5,022 bases of DNA from Verrucomicrobiota bacterium (lineage in GTDB: Bacteria; Verrucomicrobiota; Verrucomicrobiia; Chthoniobacterales; JAFAMB01). The notes under the pieces were generated by a model, which was not told the DNA's origin, did no database searches, and was given only the letters and a program-made list of their open reading frames with translations. A program made the position numbers and the translations under genes. Below, one piece after another: positions 4,534 to 5,022 of the stretch. Position 1 is the stretch's first letter. Each line of letters opens with the position of its first letter. The stretch is taken from positions 1 to 5,022 of the forward strand of contig JAFAJU010000403.1 of assembly GCA_019236035.1 (NCBI GenBank). Direction: 5' to 3'.

Positions 4534-5022
4534 GTGAGAATCATCGTTATCCTGCTCGTGATAAACCTGAGCCTTGCATTCGGCGTAAAGGTTCACGCGG
4601 AAGATAACAATCCGGCCGAACTGAACCGGCGGATTCAGGAACTTTACCGTGCGGGCAAATTCCAAGAGGCTATCCCGCTGGCTGAAAAACTGGTTGCGCT
4701 GACAAAGCGCACGAAGGGCGACGCGGATCCCATTACAGCGACAAGCCTGAACGATCTGGGGGAGCTATATTTAAAGCTCGGCGACTATGCCAAAGCCGAA
4801 CCGCTTCTCAAAGAGGCGCTGGAGATTCGCCGGAAAGTTCTCGGCCGGCAGCATCCCGGTACAGCGGCAAGCCTGAACGTTCTGGCGGAGCTATATTTGA
4901 AGGTCGGCGACTTCCCGGAAGCCGAACCACTTTTCAAAGAGGCGCTGGAAATTCGCCAGAAGGTTCTCGGCTCGCAGCATCCCGGTACCGCACAAAGTCT
5001 GAACGGTCTGGCGCAGCTGTAT
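4534..5022 (+). CDS. Exported TPR-repeat protein (kinesin-light-chain-type TPRs), partial: C-terminus beyond right edge
   Basis: The frame is open for 163 codons from a GTG at 4534 to the window end. Residues 1-22 are a typical Sec signal peptide: a basic residue at position 2, a hydrophobic core (IIVILLVINLSLAFGV) and a V-H-A cleavage site before EDNNPAE. The GTG start is chosen because an in-frame TAA lies at 4471, there is no in-frame ATG between them, and the next GTG (4558) would cut into the signal peptide; a weak GAG sits 3 bases upstream. A first degenerate repeat (about 27-66, LYRAGKFQEAIPLAEKL) is followed by 42-residue TPRs of the form SLN-x-L-x-E-L-Y-L-K-x-G-D-x-x-x-A-E-P-L, ending E-A-L-E-I-R-x-K-V-L-G-x-x-HPGTA. 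These helical arrays bind proteins or peptides, here probably outside the cytoplasm. Related arrays sometimes carry a CHAT or other C-terminal domain, which cannot be seen here. It is divergent from narK with no evident link to nitrate use. Confidence 0.88.
   Translation, partial: MRIIVILLVINLSLAFGVKVHAEDNNPAELNRRIQELYRAGKFQEAIPLAEKLVALTKRTKGDADPITATSLNDLGELYLKLGDYAKAEPLLKEALEIRRKVLGRQHPGTAASLNVLAELYLKVGDFPEAEPLFKEALEIRQKVLGSQHPGTAQSLNGLAQLY
4735..4986 (+). repeat. Two tandem 126-base TPR-coding units (42 codons each)
   Basis: Unit 1 is 4735-4860 and unit 2 is 4861-4986; a third begins at 4987 and is cut by the window end. By direct alignment the two complete units differ at 17 of 126 positions (86.5 % identity), with 5 of the differences clustered in one stretch (DYAKAE versus DFPEAE). 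Such DNA-level identity points to recent duplication or gene conversion inside the repeat array rather than old divergent TPRs. Confidence 0.9.

Noticed and set aside
4276..4665. 129-codon minus-strand frame opposite the start of the TPR gene
   Set aside because: Its 5' third is antisense to the signal peptide and first repeat of the TPR gene. The rest is low-confidence intergenic sequence with no recognised domain.

Overview
This window carries three co-directional minus-strand genes that look like a nitrate/nitrite assimilation operon. Facing away from them on the plus strand is the start of an exported tetratricopeptide-repeat (TPR) protein. Read right to left, the operon is narK (nitrate/nitrite transporter, 4149 to 2944), nirA (siroheme nitrite/sulfite reductase, 2934 to 1141) and a CysJ-type diflavin reductase (1104 to beyond base 1). 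The last gene is cut by the left edge and keeps its flavodoxin domain and the first part of its FAD-binding domain. The gaps are only 9 and 36 bases, with no terminator-like structure between genes, so one transcript is likely.

Inferred division of labour: NarK imports nitrate and/or nitrite, and NirA reduces nitrite to ammonium by six electrons at a siroheme/[4Fe-4S] centre. The diflavin protein probably passes electrons from NADPH, either to NirA or to an assimilatory nitrate reductase. No nitrate reductase is in the window; the place to look is beyond the left edge. NirA and the flavoprotein begin with a similar 17-residue segment (PF-T-x-x-Q-[KR]-x-[YW]-L-x-G-[YF]-x-A-G-[LM]), which would fit a shared docking or oligomerisation element.

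The region 4150-4533 is a gene-free divergent intergenic stretch of 384 bases with several dyad symmetries and a partial sigma-54-like match. The plus-strand gene from 4534 (GTG start) encodes a signal peptide followed by kinesin-light-chain-type TPRs. Two complete 126-base units are 86.5 % identical in DNA, and the gene runs off the right edge.

The base composition is moderately GC-rich. The pairing of a NirA-family reductase with a CysJ-like flavoprotein, next to an exported TPR protein with 42-residue repeats, suggests a soil or aquatic bacterium of the Verrucomicrobiota/Planctomycetota/Acidobacteriota kind. This taxonomic guess rests on gene style only. The window is mostly well-understood metabolism. 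The points most worth a second look are the NirA/diflavin pairing with its shared N-terminal motif, the striking absence of three codons in nirA, and the young TPR duplication.
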